Part shown: positions 45,279-54,890 of the stretch, piece after piece | How the letters are laid out: every line of letters starts with the position of its first letter | Position numbering within the stretch: the stretch's first letter is position 1 | NCBI GenBank assembly: GCA_904066235.2 | Contig: CAJFCV020000006.1 | Span: 2,108,001 to 2,172,000, forward strand | Source of the DNA: Bursaphelenchus xylophilus | Taxonomy: Eukaryota > Nematoda > Chromadorea > Rhabditida > Aphelenchoididae | Reading direction: 5' to 3' | Length of the DNA: 64,000 bases | The notes under the pieces: model-generated | Told to the model about the DNA's origin: nothing | The model's database searches: none | Seen by the model: only the letters and a program-made list of their open reading frames with translations | Translations under genes and position numbers: made by a program

Positions 45279-48200
45279 TCAGAGCCGTGAGAGGAGCCAC
45301 GCGAACAGCAGCAGGCCCTTAAACATGAGGACACGGCGATGCGGCGGCGGCAGCGCCATCGGGAAATGGGGCGCGACGTCGATGGTAGGGAAGAGGCGTG
45401 GTGGGGCGTTGGCTGTTCGTCGACAGGGAGGGCTGCCATTTGTGGGGTCGGCCCGTGACGGTGATCCTGAAAGCGGCCTGTAGGAGTGTAATCGAGAGCT
45501 GTTGGGGTTAGAGGGGGGAAAATTAGAAGGTAAAGAAAATTTTTTTTGCTAAATTATTGTTCTTCTTTTCCAAAATCTCCGGAAATTCAGGTCAGAAAAT
45601 TTTAGTCATCTATATTTTAATAGTTAGTTTTCGTGGCGGGACCAAAAATTTCGGCCAGATGTCCGAAAAATGGGTCATAATGACAAAACTTGATGTCATT
45701 GGTCAATAAAAAAGCATATCTAACATCATGATAATAATCACAAAGATGTCAGACGCAAAAAGTCGACAAAAAAAATTGTGTTTTGGTCCCACCACGAATG
45801 TTTGAACTTCTCTATTTTTTATTGAAATGGCTTTGAAACGCATAGATAACCGTAAAAATTGCGATTTACAGCATTTCCCGCCTTGATGTTTTATAGATTT
45901 TTTGATTTTTTTCAGATTTTTTAATTTTCTATATTGCACTTGACATCTGATGTTTGACAAAAAAAAGTATATAAATACGTTATATTACGCTTCTACCTCT
46001 TCCATTGCATGTTCAAATGTCAGAAAAATTACTATTTTCCAAAATTTTCTTAATTTTCCTCATCTTTGGTCTTTTTTCAAATCCTAGGGCGCAGCCCGCC
46101 AAATGTTAAAAAAGGATGACTAAATGCGAGATTGCTTTAGAACTTTTTAAAATACTCCAATTAACAGCTATATGGCTTCAACAATACGAAAAATTGAAAT
46201 TTCCCATTATGGCCTGCGAATTTGAAAAGGCGTAGGGCGCAGGCTGCCAAATCAGAAATAGCCTCAGGAGTTTAAAATAATATTAAAATTGACGCCGCTT
46301 CACTAACACAAAAACACCAAGATTTTCTTTTCCAATAATACACTTTAATAAAGATTTTTATAATAAAAATGTAGGGCGCAGGCTGCGAGATTAAAAATTA
46401 AACTTTTCAACGTCCACTTTAACGGATGCAGATTGCTTATTTTATAAATCATCGATTAGGAAAACACCTTCTGTTTCAAAAACTTACGTCTTACTCAGCC
46501 GATGGAACGGCTCGGCATTCGTCTTCGACGTCCTCGCCGTTGGTTCGCTCTCATTCTTCAAAATCCTCTCGATCTTCCGCAACAACTCGCTGTAATCCGC
46601 ACTGTATTGGATATAAAAAGTAGGATTTAATGCGTTTGATTTACACGGCAACCCAGTTGTTATACGCACATCAAATTGGTGTTAAACTTTTTACCGCTAC
46701 TCTATGTATTGGCCACTTTTAGGAGTTTACTTATGCAGCAATTTGCTCGAGGCGGAAACTTTCGATTTTTCTGAAATTTTGCGTGCCTGGTCTACAGTGG
46801 GAGACCTGATCCAGTGGCAAAAAAAGTACCATTTTGTATCCGGGAGGTATCCAAAATTGTAGCAAAATGCCTCCCTCTCCAAGCGAAAAAACTCCAATTT
46901 CAAAACCGCACCCGCTCTTTTTGTGAGGTCCCTTCAAAACGAAGTTTTTTCACTTGGAGAGGGAGGCATTTTCCCACATTTTTTGATACTTCCCGGATGA
47001 AAAATGGTACGTTTTTTGCCACTGGATTATATCCGTCACTGTAAAAAGCAATTTGATTTTGCAGCGACACAATCCATTCTTTCGGCAGAATTACGATTTT
47101 CGATGCGACAGCTCATTATTTTCCCGCGTTGCGGCGGAACTCTCCCCCTTTTCTGAACTCTCCCCCTTTTTGTTGAATGAACCCTGCCCCTTTTTGAACA
47201 CTCCCCCTCATTTTGAAAATTGAAAAAAATGAGGTGTGACATGTTATACGATGAAACTTTTTTTTCAAATTGAAAAATGCAGGTTTCATGTTTTTATTTT
47301 TTTCTACCCGTTCTATCGTGTGAGATGTCACACCTCATTTTTTTCGAAAAAAAGTTTCATCGTATAAGACGTCATACCTCATTTTTTCGAAAAAAAGTTT
47401 CATCGTATAAGATGTCACACCTCATTTTTCTCAATTTGAAAACAAGTTTCATCGTATAAGACGTCACACCTAAGTTTTCCAATTTGAAGAAAAAGTTTCA
47501 TCGTATAAGATGTCACACCTCATTTTTTTTAATTTGAAAAAAAAATTCTATCGTATAACATGTCACACCTGGTTTTTTCAGTTTGAAAAAAAGTTTCATC
47601 GTATAAGATGTCACACCTAATTTTTCTCAATTTGAAAAAAAGTTTCATCGTACAACATGTCACACCCCCCGTTACTGTTAAATTTCCCTTCAAATCACTC
47701 AATCTCTCCTCTTTGACCTACTTTCTATCCGCTCCATACTTATCACTCAACGCTTGCAACGGGTCGTGCGTCTGATTGGGTTGCGTGACCGCGATTTGCG
47801 GCGCGGTCGCGGCTTCCTGTCGATAGCTCCAGGTGGTGGGAGTGAACGTCTTCCGTCCCTTCTGTCCCACAAACACAGGGATCTCCTCGTCCTGGGCGCA
47901 AGGCTCATTGCAATCGCCTCTGGTCAGCTTCTCATTGGGCAGTCGGTACTTTTTCATCTGAACCGTCGGCTTCGAATGCAGACTGTCTTCGGCGTCGCCG
48001 GCTTCGGTCACTTCCTGACTTTGCATGGGACTAGTAGCTTCTGTGGAGGCGTCAATCGCTTTCGATTCGCCGAACTGGACTCGAGGGAAGGAGGCGGTCG
48101 CTTTTCCGACCTGTCGATTCCCCGCGATTCGCAGCGAATCCACCGAAGGAAGCGGCATTATGGAGACGGGGGCCGGTGTGGAAGCCGCGATCGGGGAGAT

Positions 48201-51152
48201 GGGCAAAGATTGAGGGGCGTAGATTGCGGTGGAAGTCAGTTCATTCGCTTCGACGGACTTCTCACTATAAAAAATGGGGCACATTTTATATTGTACTAGG
48301 TGGAAATGGGAAAAAAGTTTGATTTTTGATAAAATAATGTCGTTTTGGACAGCCCAAAAGTCTTTATATAGACTAAAATGATTTATTTCACCTATAAAAA
48401 GCCTTTCGAATACTAAAATTCAATAAAAAAGTTTTCGTGGCGAGACCAAAAATTTCGACCAAACGTCCAAAAAATGGGTCATTACGACAAAAATTGATGA
48501 CATTGGCCATCACAAAAACTATATTTAACATCATGATAGTATTTACTAGTATATTAGATGCAAAAAGCCCGAAAAAAATTTTTTTTTTGGGTCCCACCAC
48601 GAATGCTTGAACTCAGCTTCTTTCGCTCAGAATGGCTTTGAAATGCCTAAATAACCGTAAAATAGCTATTTACATCATCTCTCGCCTTGATGTTTTTAAC
48701 AAAAGTCAAAAATTTCACTTACGGCGCCACCGGCAAAGATGGCCTCAGGCAATATTTCTCGTCCGAGCCGTCCGGACAATCCTCTTTTCCGTCGCAAACC
48801 AAGTTCCGGGCCACCTGATCTTTCCGATTTTCGCACACATACATCTGACTTGCGTCTTTTTTGCAGAGCAATTCGTCCTCGCCTTGGGGACAATCGCTGG
48901 TCCCATCGCAGCGCTGGATCGCGGGGATGCATTTATTCGACTTTCGGCAGAGGAAATTTCCCGCGGGGCATTCTGAAAGATCGTTTCTAGGTCGTCGAAA
49001 AATCGAGAAAAGAAAACAAAGTAAATTCTTTCAAATTTTAAAACCGCGTTATGCAGAAAAAACATAAAGAAACAATAAAAAAATCCTATTTTTCCATTTT
49101 AATAAATCGCTTTTTTATCCTGGATTTGGTAAAAGATCATTTTTACGATTTTTTAAAATCGCGTTATGCAGAAACCGCATAAAGGAAAAATTCAAAAAAT
49201 CTATTTTGTATCTCCAAAAAAAATTTTTTTAGGTGCTTTGAAAAAAAATTGTTTTTCGAAGTTTTAAAACCGCGCTATGCAGAACCCGCATAAAGGAAAA
49301 GCCGCTTTTCCAGCAGTAATTTGCTATCAAATTTATTTTTCCGAAATTTTTAAAAAAATTCAATGACTAAATCTCACCTTCACAATCCATTTCGTCAGTC
49401 CCATCGCGACACTCCTTGATCCCATTACATCTTCCAGTCATTGGGATGCATTGCTCCGACTTAACGCATGGGAACTCCTCCGCCTTGCACATGGCTAAAA
49501 ATCATTTAAAACGAATGTAAAATACGTCTCTGAAGGGTTTCAAAGGTATCAGAATTCCTTACGGCAATTCTGTTCATCCTCTTCCAAAATGCAGTCGTAA
49601 GCGCCGTCGCACCGTTGTCCCAGCGGAACGCAGGTCTCGGACAGGGGGCAAGCAAAGTCCGTGGCGTTGGTGCAGGCTTCTAAAGGGGAGATTAACAGTT
49701 GCAAAGGCCCTGCGAGAATTGGAAATGGTCTTCAGACCAGAGATTATCGGTCTGTCGGGAAAATAGTGTGGAATTGTCACGCCTTGGCCCATCATCGCTT
49801 TGTGGCAGCTGATGTCGATTTAGGGCCCGACTGCGACGAGGCAAGACATTTGACAGCGAAAAATCCACATTATTTTTCCGACAGACTGATAACAACGCCT
49901 TGCAACGGTAAGCCGTTGACGTAAGACATGCTGAATTTCGTCAAGGTCGGGACGTGGCACGTCAAACTGAGGAGTCCGGTGACCGGAATATACTCTTCGC
50001 TATCGGTTTTTTACACTTCGTCTTGACTTCGCAGAGAAAGAGAGAGAAAAGGCACGCAAAAACGTACTCTCTCGCCCCAAAAATTCCCCATTTCTTCCCC
50101 GTCAGAACGTTTTTTCGCATCTTTTTCCGATCCAAGTTGCCGATCCATTCACCGGACTGTTTTAGCTTATCTCAGTTTGACGTGCGTGGTCCAAGTGGAA
50201 ATGCTTTTTCGGATAAAATTTTGGCTTACCTGGTGCAGACTGCAGCCCACAAGTCTTTACGTTGTAATCGTAGTTGCAATTTTGGGTTCCCAAAGTGTCG
50301 AACACAAGTCCTGAAAAGCACATGCAACAAAATCTGAATCATGTGGGACATGAGCCACCTATCATTTGCTGAAAATTTTAGCTCGCGCTTTGCAGCGACA
50401 GCCGACAAATTTAACGGGCTTTGCGACCGAGAGAGTACCCGAAATGCGGAGAGTGGCACAGAGATAATTTCTTGGCCATATCTTTGCCAGGTTCATGCGG
50501 AAAACATTGATTTTTTTGTGGATAAATCACCCTCTACGGTAGAAATAGGCGTGATTTTTATTATGAAAAAAATTGCAAAAAATGTCACTTTTTATTATAG
50601 ATGCAATAACTTCTTTTTGTCAAGACTTTCTAACCAAGAGATTGCCACGGCTCCGGAGCCGGCAGTTGGCTCTGGCTCTGAGCGGCTCCGGCTCCGAGCC
50701 GGGAGCCAGAGCCGGAACCGGAAATTGGGGTCGTTTGCACGGAGCCGAGAGCCGGAGCCGGAGCTGCAATTTGGCCTTGGCTCCGGCTATGGGAGCTAAC
50801 AATAAGAGCCGAAGCCGAAATTTTGACCGTGGCAATCACTGTTTCTAACCAACTTTTTCGCCCCGATTAACCTACCGATCCGACAATTCTTCTTGTAAGT
50901 ATGGAACCCGTCGCTCTGCCAACGGCAATGATAAAATTCGGGCGAACAGGAATAGCCCATAAACTGGCCCATGCTCGTCTTCTGCAGCCCATTTTCGGCC
51001 GCCAGCTCGGTCATATTGCAAAAGTTGAGTGGGTGTTCTTCCAGCTGCGTCTGACTTTGCAGCACATCAATGGCTTTGGGGTTGCAGAGCGTCCGAAGCA
51101 GTTGGAAAAGAAGGAGCGCCAATGAAGGGTTGGTCCGTAATGGACTCCGCAT
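45279..51152 (-). CDS. Secreted chitin-binding (CBM14) protein with four LDLa repeats and hydrophobic C-tail
   Basis: Exons (descending) 51152-50876, 50310-50230, 49679-49563, 49494-49378, 48972-48723, 48264-47722, 46611-46498 and 45477-45279 join in phase to 565 residues. An N-terminal hydrophobic stretch (LALLLFQLL) is a signal peptide. Residues about 45-118 form a chitin-binding type 2 domain with six spaced Cys, split by an intron after NCRIG. Four LDL-receptor class A modules follow, each with the Ca2+-binding acidic end (for example CPDGSDEKYC). A Ser/Thr/Pro-rich region of about 180 residues comes next. The last exon ends in MFKGLLLFAWLLSRL and stop, a short hydrophobic tail that suits a GPI signal or a terminal membrane anchor. 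Likely an extracellular matrix, cuticle or eggshell-associated receptor-like protein (inference); chitin-deacetylase homologues also pair these domains, but no deacetylase domain is present. The start follows an acceptor by 2 nt. Introns carry duplicated segments and minisatellites. Confidence 0.9.
45618..45897. repeat. Intronic segment duplicated at 48428-48700 (copy 1)
   Basis: About 275 bp in intron 7 of the LDLa gene. It matches intron 5 of the same gene in the same orientation, from GTTTTCGTGGCG(G/A)GACC to CGCCTTGATGTTTT, at roughly 75-80 percent by eye. Confidence 0.7.
46084..46396. repeat. Three-copy TAGGGCGCAGGCTGC motif, intron of the LDLa gene
   Basis: TAGGGCGCAG(C/G)C(C/T)GCCAAAT-like motifs near 46086, 46232 and 46372, each about 140-146 bp apart. 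An inverted single copy lies near 53893. Confidence 0.5.
46793..47042. mobile_element. CAGTGGC-family MITE, intron of the LDLa gene
   Basis: TACAGTGGGAGACCTG to CCGTCACTGTA, with GAGGGAGGCATTTT in the arms. Directly followed by a truncated CTGTCGGG-type fragment (47043-47124). Confidence 0.7.
47043..47124. mobile_element. Truncated CTGTCGGG-family fragment
   Basis: Carries AAAAGCAATTTGATTTTG and GATGCGACAGCTCATTATTTTCCCG of subfamily A but lacks the left end. Directly abuts a CAGTGGC-family MITE. Confidence 0.55.
47237..47673. repeat. Minisatellite with TTTCATCGTATAAGATGTC core, intron of the LDLa gene
   Basis: About eight units of roughly 55-60 bp, each with GTTTCATCGTATAA, then G(A/C)TGTCACACC and an AT-rich spacer; the first unit is partly inverted. 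It lies between the exons at 47722 and 46611 of the LDLa gene. The core also occurs as single palindromes in introns of the AAA+ gene. Confidence 0.85.
48428..48700. repeat. Intronic segment duplicated at 45618-45897 (copy 2)
   Basis: Second copy, ending about 25 bp from the donor of the exon at 48723. Both copies carry an inverted pair of the GGTCCCACCACGAA motif, so each is itself a weak foldback. Confidence 0.7.
49036..49292. repeat. Three-copy repeat AAA(A)CCGCGTTATGCAGAA, intron of the LDLa gene
   Basis: AA(C/T)CGCG(T/C)TATGCAGAA followed by a CATAAAG motif at about 49042, 49158 and 49270, period about 112 bp. Confidence 0.65.
49749..49888. mobile_element. CTGTCGGG-family MITE (subfamily B), intron of the LDLa gene
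   Basis: GGTCTGTCGGGAAAATAGTG to TTTTTCCGACAGACTG, 140 bp, in the intron just upstream (minus strand) of the exon starting at 49679. One of the few copies outside 14-34 kb. Confidence 0.7.
50636..50838. mobile_element. GGCTCCGGAGCC-rich element, intron 1 of the LDLa gene
   Basis: AGAGATTGCCACGGCTCCGG to GACCGTGGCAATC; about 200 bp of GGCTCC/GGAGCC repeats without the AT-rich middle of the other copies. Confidence 0.7.
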
Positions 51153-51164
51153 CGCTGTAAGATA
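51153..51164 (-). promoter_or_regulatory. Probable SL trans-splice acceptor
   Basis: The minus strand reads CTATCTTACAG then CG and the ATG of the LDLa/chitin-binding gene. A 2-nt leader after a splice acceptor is typical of spliced-leader addition in nematodes, and the ATG opens directly into a signal peptide. A first noncoding exon is the alternative. Confidence 0.55.
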
Positions 51165-51419
51165 GGGGGAATTGTGATTTTTGGAGTGAAAAGGGAAGAA
51201 TGATATCGAAATTCCGGGGAAACAAAATAAAAAAAAAATAAAAAATATTTTAAAAAAATTTAATTTTTGGTCGTAATTTTCGACCGAAAATTAAAAGTTT
51301 TTTTTTTCTTAATTTTTTTTATTTTCAAAAATTAAAAAATTCATTTGAACAACAGAAAACGTTGCAAAAAATTTTTTTGGTTTAAAAATTCGAAAAACCC
51401 CCTTTTTTCATTTTTTTTG

Positions 51420-51988
51420 ACAAGGAAAGTACTTCTATGGGGTGTGGAGTTACAAGTCGAGATGTATATCAAAAAATTCGCAAAAATTTTCTGATTCAGA
51501 ATATATAAAAATTAGCTGGTCTGATGACATGTTTTTGTCCTCAGAAGTTTTCTCGCGACACCATGCAAGTGTCTTTTTGACCGTGTTTTTACCAATAAAA
51601 AAATTTTTTTTTGTGCTAAAATAAATTCTGAGGCCTTGACAAGCCTTAAAATATCAAATTGGATTACACCTACACCTTAATAGTAGTTCCAATGTAAAAA
51701 AGGGGCTCTGCGGCAAGAGGGTTCGAACCCACGGGGCAGCTTTCCCCTTGGATTCTCAGTCTACCGCTCTAACCACTCGGCCACACCGCTCTCTTCCGAA
51801 GGAAGAGACCGAGCGCGCTTTTGTTGCCGGAGTTTTTTTTTCTCGAGAAATACATTTATTGATAAAACTCGTTGATAAACCAAAATTAGGCAGCTAATTT
51901 TTATATATTCTGAATCAGAAAATTTTTGCGAATTTTTTGATATATATCTCGACCTGTAACTCCACACCCCATAGAAGTACTTTCCTTG
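51420..51988. mobile_element. Foldback element carrying a tRNA-like sequence
   Basis: Arms 51420-51512 and 51890-51988 are inverted copies (both contain TTCTGATTCAGAATATAT at or near the inner end and the CTATGGGGTGTGGAG motif at the outer end). The loop holds the type II tRNA-like sequence at 51709-51790. No coding capacity. Confidence 0.75.
51709..51790 (-). tRNA. tRNA-Leu/Ser-like sequence (type II) inside a foldback element
   Basis: On the minus strand: acceptor AGCGGTG against TGCCGCA (six of seven pairs counting wobbles), A box TGGCCGAGTGG, anticodon loop CTGAGAA (anticodon GAG), a long variable arm and B box GGTTCGAACCC, then TTTTTT nine nt after the 3' end. The anticodon and T stems carry mismatches. 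It sits in the loop of the 51,420-51,988 foldback. Probably a decayed or repeat-borne tRNA; GAG is not a usual eukaryotic Leu anticodon. Confidence 0.4.
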
Positions 51989-52389
51989 TGACATAAAAAT
52001 CTCGATGATTTCTGCAAAGCACCAGCAAAAATGCCATAATAAGTCTTTTGGCCAGGTAAAAAATCGGATTTTCAGGCGCAACTCAGCAAAATCATCATTT
52101 TTTCAGCAAAGTGACTGAAAATTTTTTTAAAAAGTTTGTTTTTTCACCCAAATTTTCGTTACAAAAGATTTTTTGACCGATTTCTTACCCACTTTGGCAA
52201 AAACCGAAACTTTTTTTGACAAAGTAGACCATTTCCAAGCCTTCTGAATTTTCTGAGACTTGTTTTGACCGGTAAAACCTAGAGGAAAACAATGAAATCC
52301 CAGTTTGAAGAGTCTTGTTTTCAATTTGACCCGAAAAATCGCAAAACTTTTTTCAAAAATTCCAAAAAATCTATTCCAAAACCAACACA

Positions 52390-52640
52390 CCGAAACTACC
52401 GTAGCCACGAGAAACGGCGATGAGCTGCAAAAGGTAAACAGCAGCCAAAAGCGCTCGAATTATTATGCAATAACAGCGCTCGGAGAGCGCGCGATTTTAG
52501 GGACCGATGGAGCAAAAACAGAGGGAAATGTTGGTCATTTCCGTGTTTCACGTTTCAGGCCCCCCTCTCTCCGTTGTAATGGATATCGCGCGCTGCACAA
52601 AAGGCGGATAAAAATAGGTCCCGGCCGAGGAAATTGGGAC
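52390..52640 (-). promoter_or_regulatory. GC-richer island upstream of the LDLa gene
   Basis: In AT-rich surroundings this stretch has GAGCGC, GCGCGCG and CTCTCTCC tracts and lies 1.2-1.5 kb upstream of the minus-strand start at 51152. Nematode promoters often stand out this way, but nothing specific (TATA, known factor site) proves it. Confidence 0.25.
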
Positions 52641-53110
52641 ACAATAATTAGAGCGGCGAGCAATTTTTGTTTCGAAATTTTTGGTGGAAAATATTGGTAA
52701 AAAGATTTTTTTAATATTAAAAAGGTTTTTTTGGCTCCGTAACGGCTTTACGGAGATTTTTTATTTGCTTTTGAATTTTAAAAAATTCTCTAAAAATGCA
52801 AAAAATGTAATTTATTTTTAAAATCTTCGAAAATTAATTTTTTGTTTCTGAAGCTGATAGAATTTGAAATGTTGTTTTGCATCCGAAAATTTCAAAAACT
52901 GTTTATTTCTATAAAAAATCGCGTTCGAATTTTTCGGGTCGACGACAGTTCGGGCCAACAAAAAATGGATCGCTACGAGGCCTAGGGCAGGTGAAGACCA
53001 AAAAAAAAGGTTGTAGTGAATGCCTATGAGGCTTCTCATAGCCGTTGGATACTCGTTGGACGCTCGGCGAAGACTTCCAGTACAAATGCTTTTTCTAATC
53101 TTAGCTATTA

Positions 53111-53497
53111 CCAGAGATTGCCACGGTCAAAATTTCGGCTCCGGCTCCGGCTCTTAGCTCCCAGAGCCGGAGCCGAGGCCAAATTTGCAGCTCCGGCTCC
53201 CGGCTCCCATGAAAAATTTAAAAAGTTCTTCGGCTCCGAATCTCGGCTCCCGTGCAAAAAATTAAAAAAAAATATTTTCCAAAAATAAAAGTTATTAATG
53301 CCAGAGGTCATACACCCAACGTTTTTGAAGCCAAGTTGTATGCAACACATCCTTCCCACTATTTTTCAAGCCATTTGGTTTAACAAGATCACGGAATTTT
53401 TATTTTTCTGAACGCTGAGAAGCCTGGCTCCGACTTTGAGCTCAGGAGCCGGAGCCGCACCCAAAATTTCCGGCTCCGGAGCCGCGGCAATCTCTGG
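53111..53497. mobile_element. GGCTCCGGAGCC-rich element, intergenic
   Basis: CCAGAGATTGCCACGG to GCGGCAATCTCTGG; inverted relative of the 30.5-kb copy over its whole length. Confidence 0.7.
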
Positions 53498-53677
53498 CTA
53501 TTACTGACCTTATTGTGAGCAATTATAACATAGAAAAGGCAAAGACTTGCTCCAACAAACGGAATCGTTGGCAAAATAAAAATTTTATATATCTCTTAGA
53601 ACATTCACGTCTCGTTTGTGCTGTTTCATCGACGTACAAGCGTGATTCTTTTGGCAGCCTGGGCCGTACATACTAAA

Positions 53678-53767
53678 TAGTCGCGCCATAAAGTCCGTAG
53701 AATTTTTTTCGCCGACGTCGCAGGTGCAATCGCCGAAAAGATGCACGGACTTTATGTCGCGCCTAGT
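53678..53767. repeat. Short hairpin element with GCGCGACATAAAGTCCG ends
   Basis: About 85 bp that is almost a perfect inverted repeat around CGACGTCGCAGG. It explains a Cys-containing open frame on the minus strand that looked gene-like. Confidence 0.6.
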
Positions 53768-54890
53768 ATTTCCAAAATTTTGGATGACATAAAGAAGAAA
53801 AATCAACTTTTAAGACGATACGAATATAAAAAGATTAATTAGAAACCCTTCTGTAATAATGATTAGTCATCACAAGCGATTTTCCTTTTTGGCAGGCTGC
53901 GCCCTGAGATTTCAAGAATGACGTAAAACAGATCCAAGTTCTGGATTTCTGAGAAATTAATGGATCATTGGGCATTTTTAGCATTTTAAACACGAGCTAA
54001 TGTCACCAAATGCCTCATTTTTAGCGCTTAAAAGATCAGATCTCAAGTGTAATATCCGAATCTCCAAAAAATCTCAAAAAAACTTATAAAAACTGAAGTA
54101 GTATCATCAATAATAACAAGCAAACCCCAGCGAACTTCCATTAGAAACGAACCGCCCGCAAAAACATAAAAAAATCATGTCCGGTTTCCGTAAAATTTTT
54201 CGGCCGCTCAACGAAAAAATTAATGACCGAGGTTAACGAGACGAACGAAGCGCGCTCAAAGTTTCGGTACTCATTTCCTGGTGAGAGGGCTCAAAATTTC
54301 GGTGATTTTTACCCGTCTTCTCGCCCATTATTTCGTGGTCAGCGCGCACCGGAAATGAGTGGAGATTGGGTCGAAAAATTGGGGGAAAAAACAAAAATTT
54401 TTGTACAAACAGTTCGGAAATGGGGGTGTTCACGTGTAAATAGATTGATGGGAGGGCAAAATACGATCATTTCAGTAGTTTTTTCAAAAAATTTATCAAT
54501 TTTTCTCCTAGTGTAATATAAATTTTAGTCAAAATCTTCAAAAAATCTCAAAATTCTCCTTCTTAATCCTTATGAATAGCATTCCAAGTCCTTTTTCATT
54601 CTTCACCGTACATTTTGACACATTTTCCACCCCAAAACAACCTCAAAATTACTGTAAAAAATCGAAAAATTTCTATTTTTGTACTTTATGTAACAAATCT
54701 GGAATTTTTTTTCGGAACAATGTAAATATTTAGAATTAGCATTTGACACAAAAAACGAGACAGGAATTGGTGGATTAAGTGATTGAGGGGATTTTCAGAC
54801 AATAATTAAGGCAAAGAAAAGAGTTTTTACCAGTTTTCTCTCGAATTTACGGATAATACAAGGCATAAATTAGGGGGGAATGGTTGGATT

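Larger units (their letters stand above)
51153..54890. other. Intergenic between the myosin and LDLa genes
   Basis: 3.7 kb with the tRNA-bearing foldback, a GC-rich element, a short hairpin and the GC-richer patches 52390-52640 and 54180-54440. No exon-like sequence found. No AATAAA was found soon after the myosin stop at 54891. Confidence 0.5.

Noticed and set aside
47237..47673. Regularly spaced repeats that might be taken for a CRISPR array
   Set aside because: Eukaryotic intron, spacers are similar AT-rich sequence rather than unique, and no cas genes; it is a minisatellite.
47754..48299. 181-codon plus-strand open frame
   Set aside because: Antisense to the large Pro/Ser/Thr exon of the LDLa gene, which connects in phase with LDLa exons.
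53585..53806. Cys-containing 73-codon minus-strand frame that looked secreted-peptide-like
   Set aside because: Most of it is the 85-bp inverted repeat at 53678-53767; no splice partner or signal peptide.
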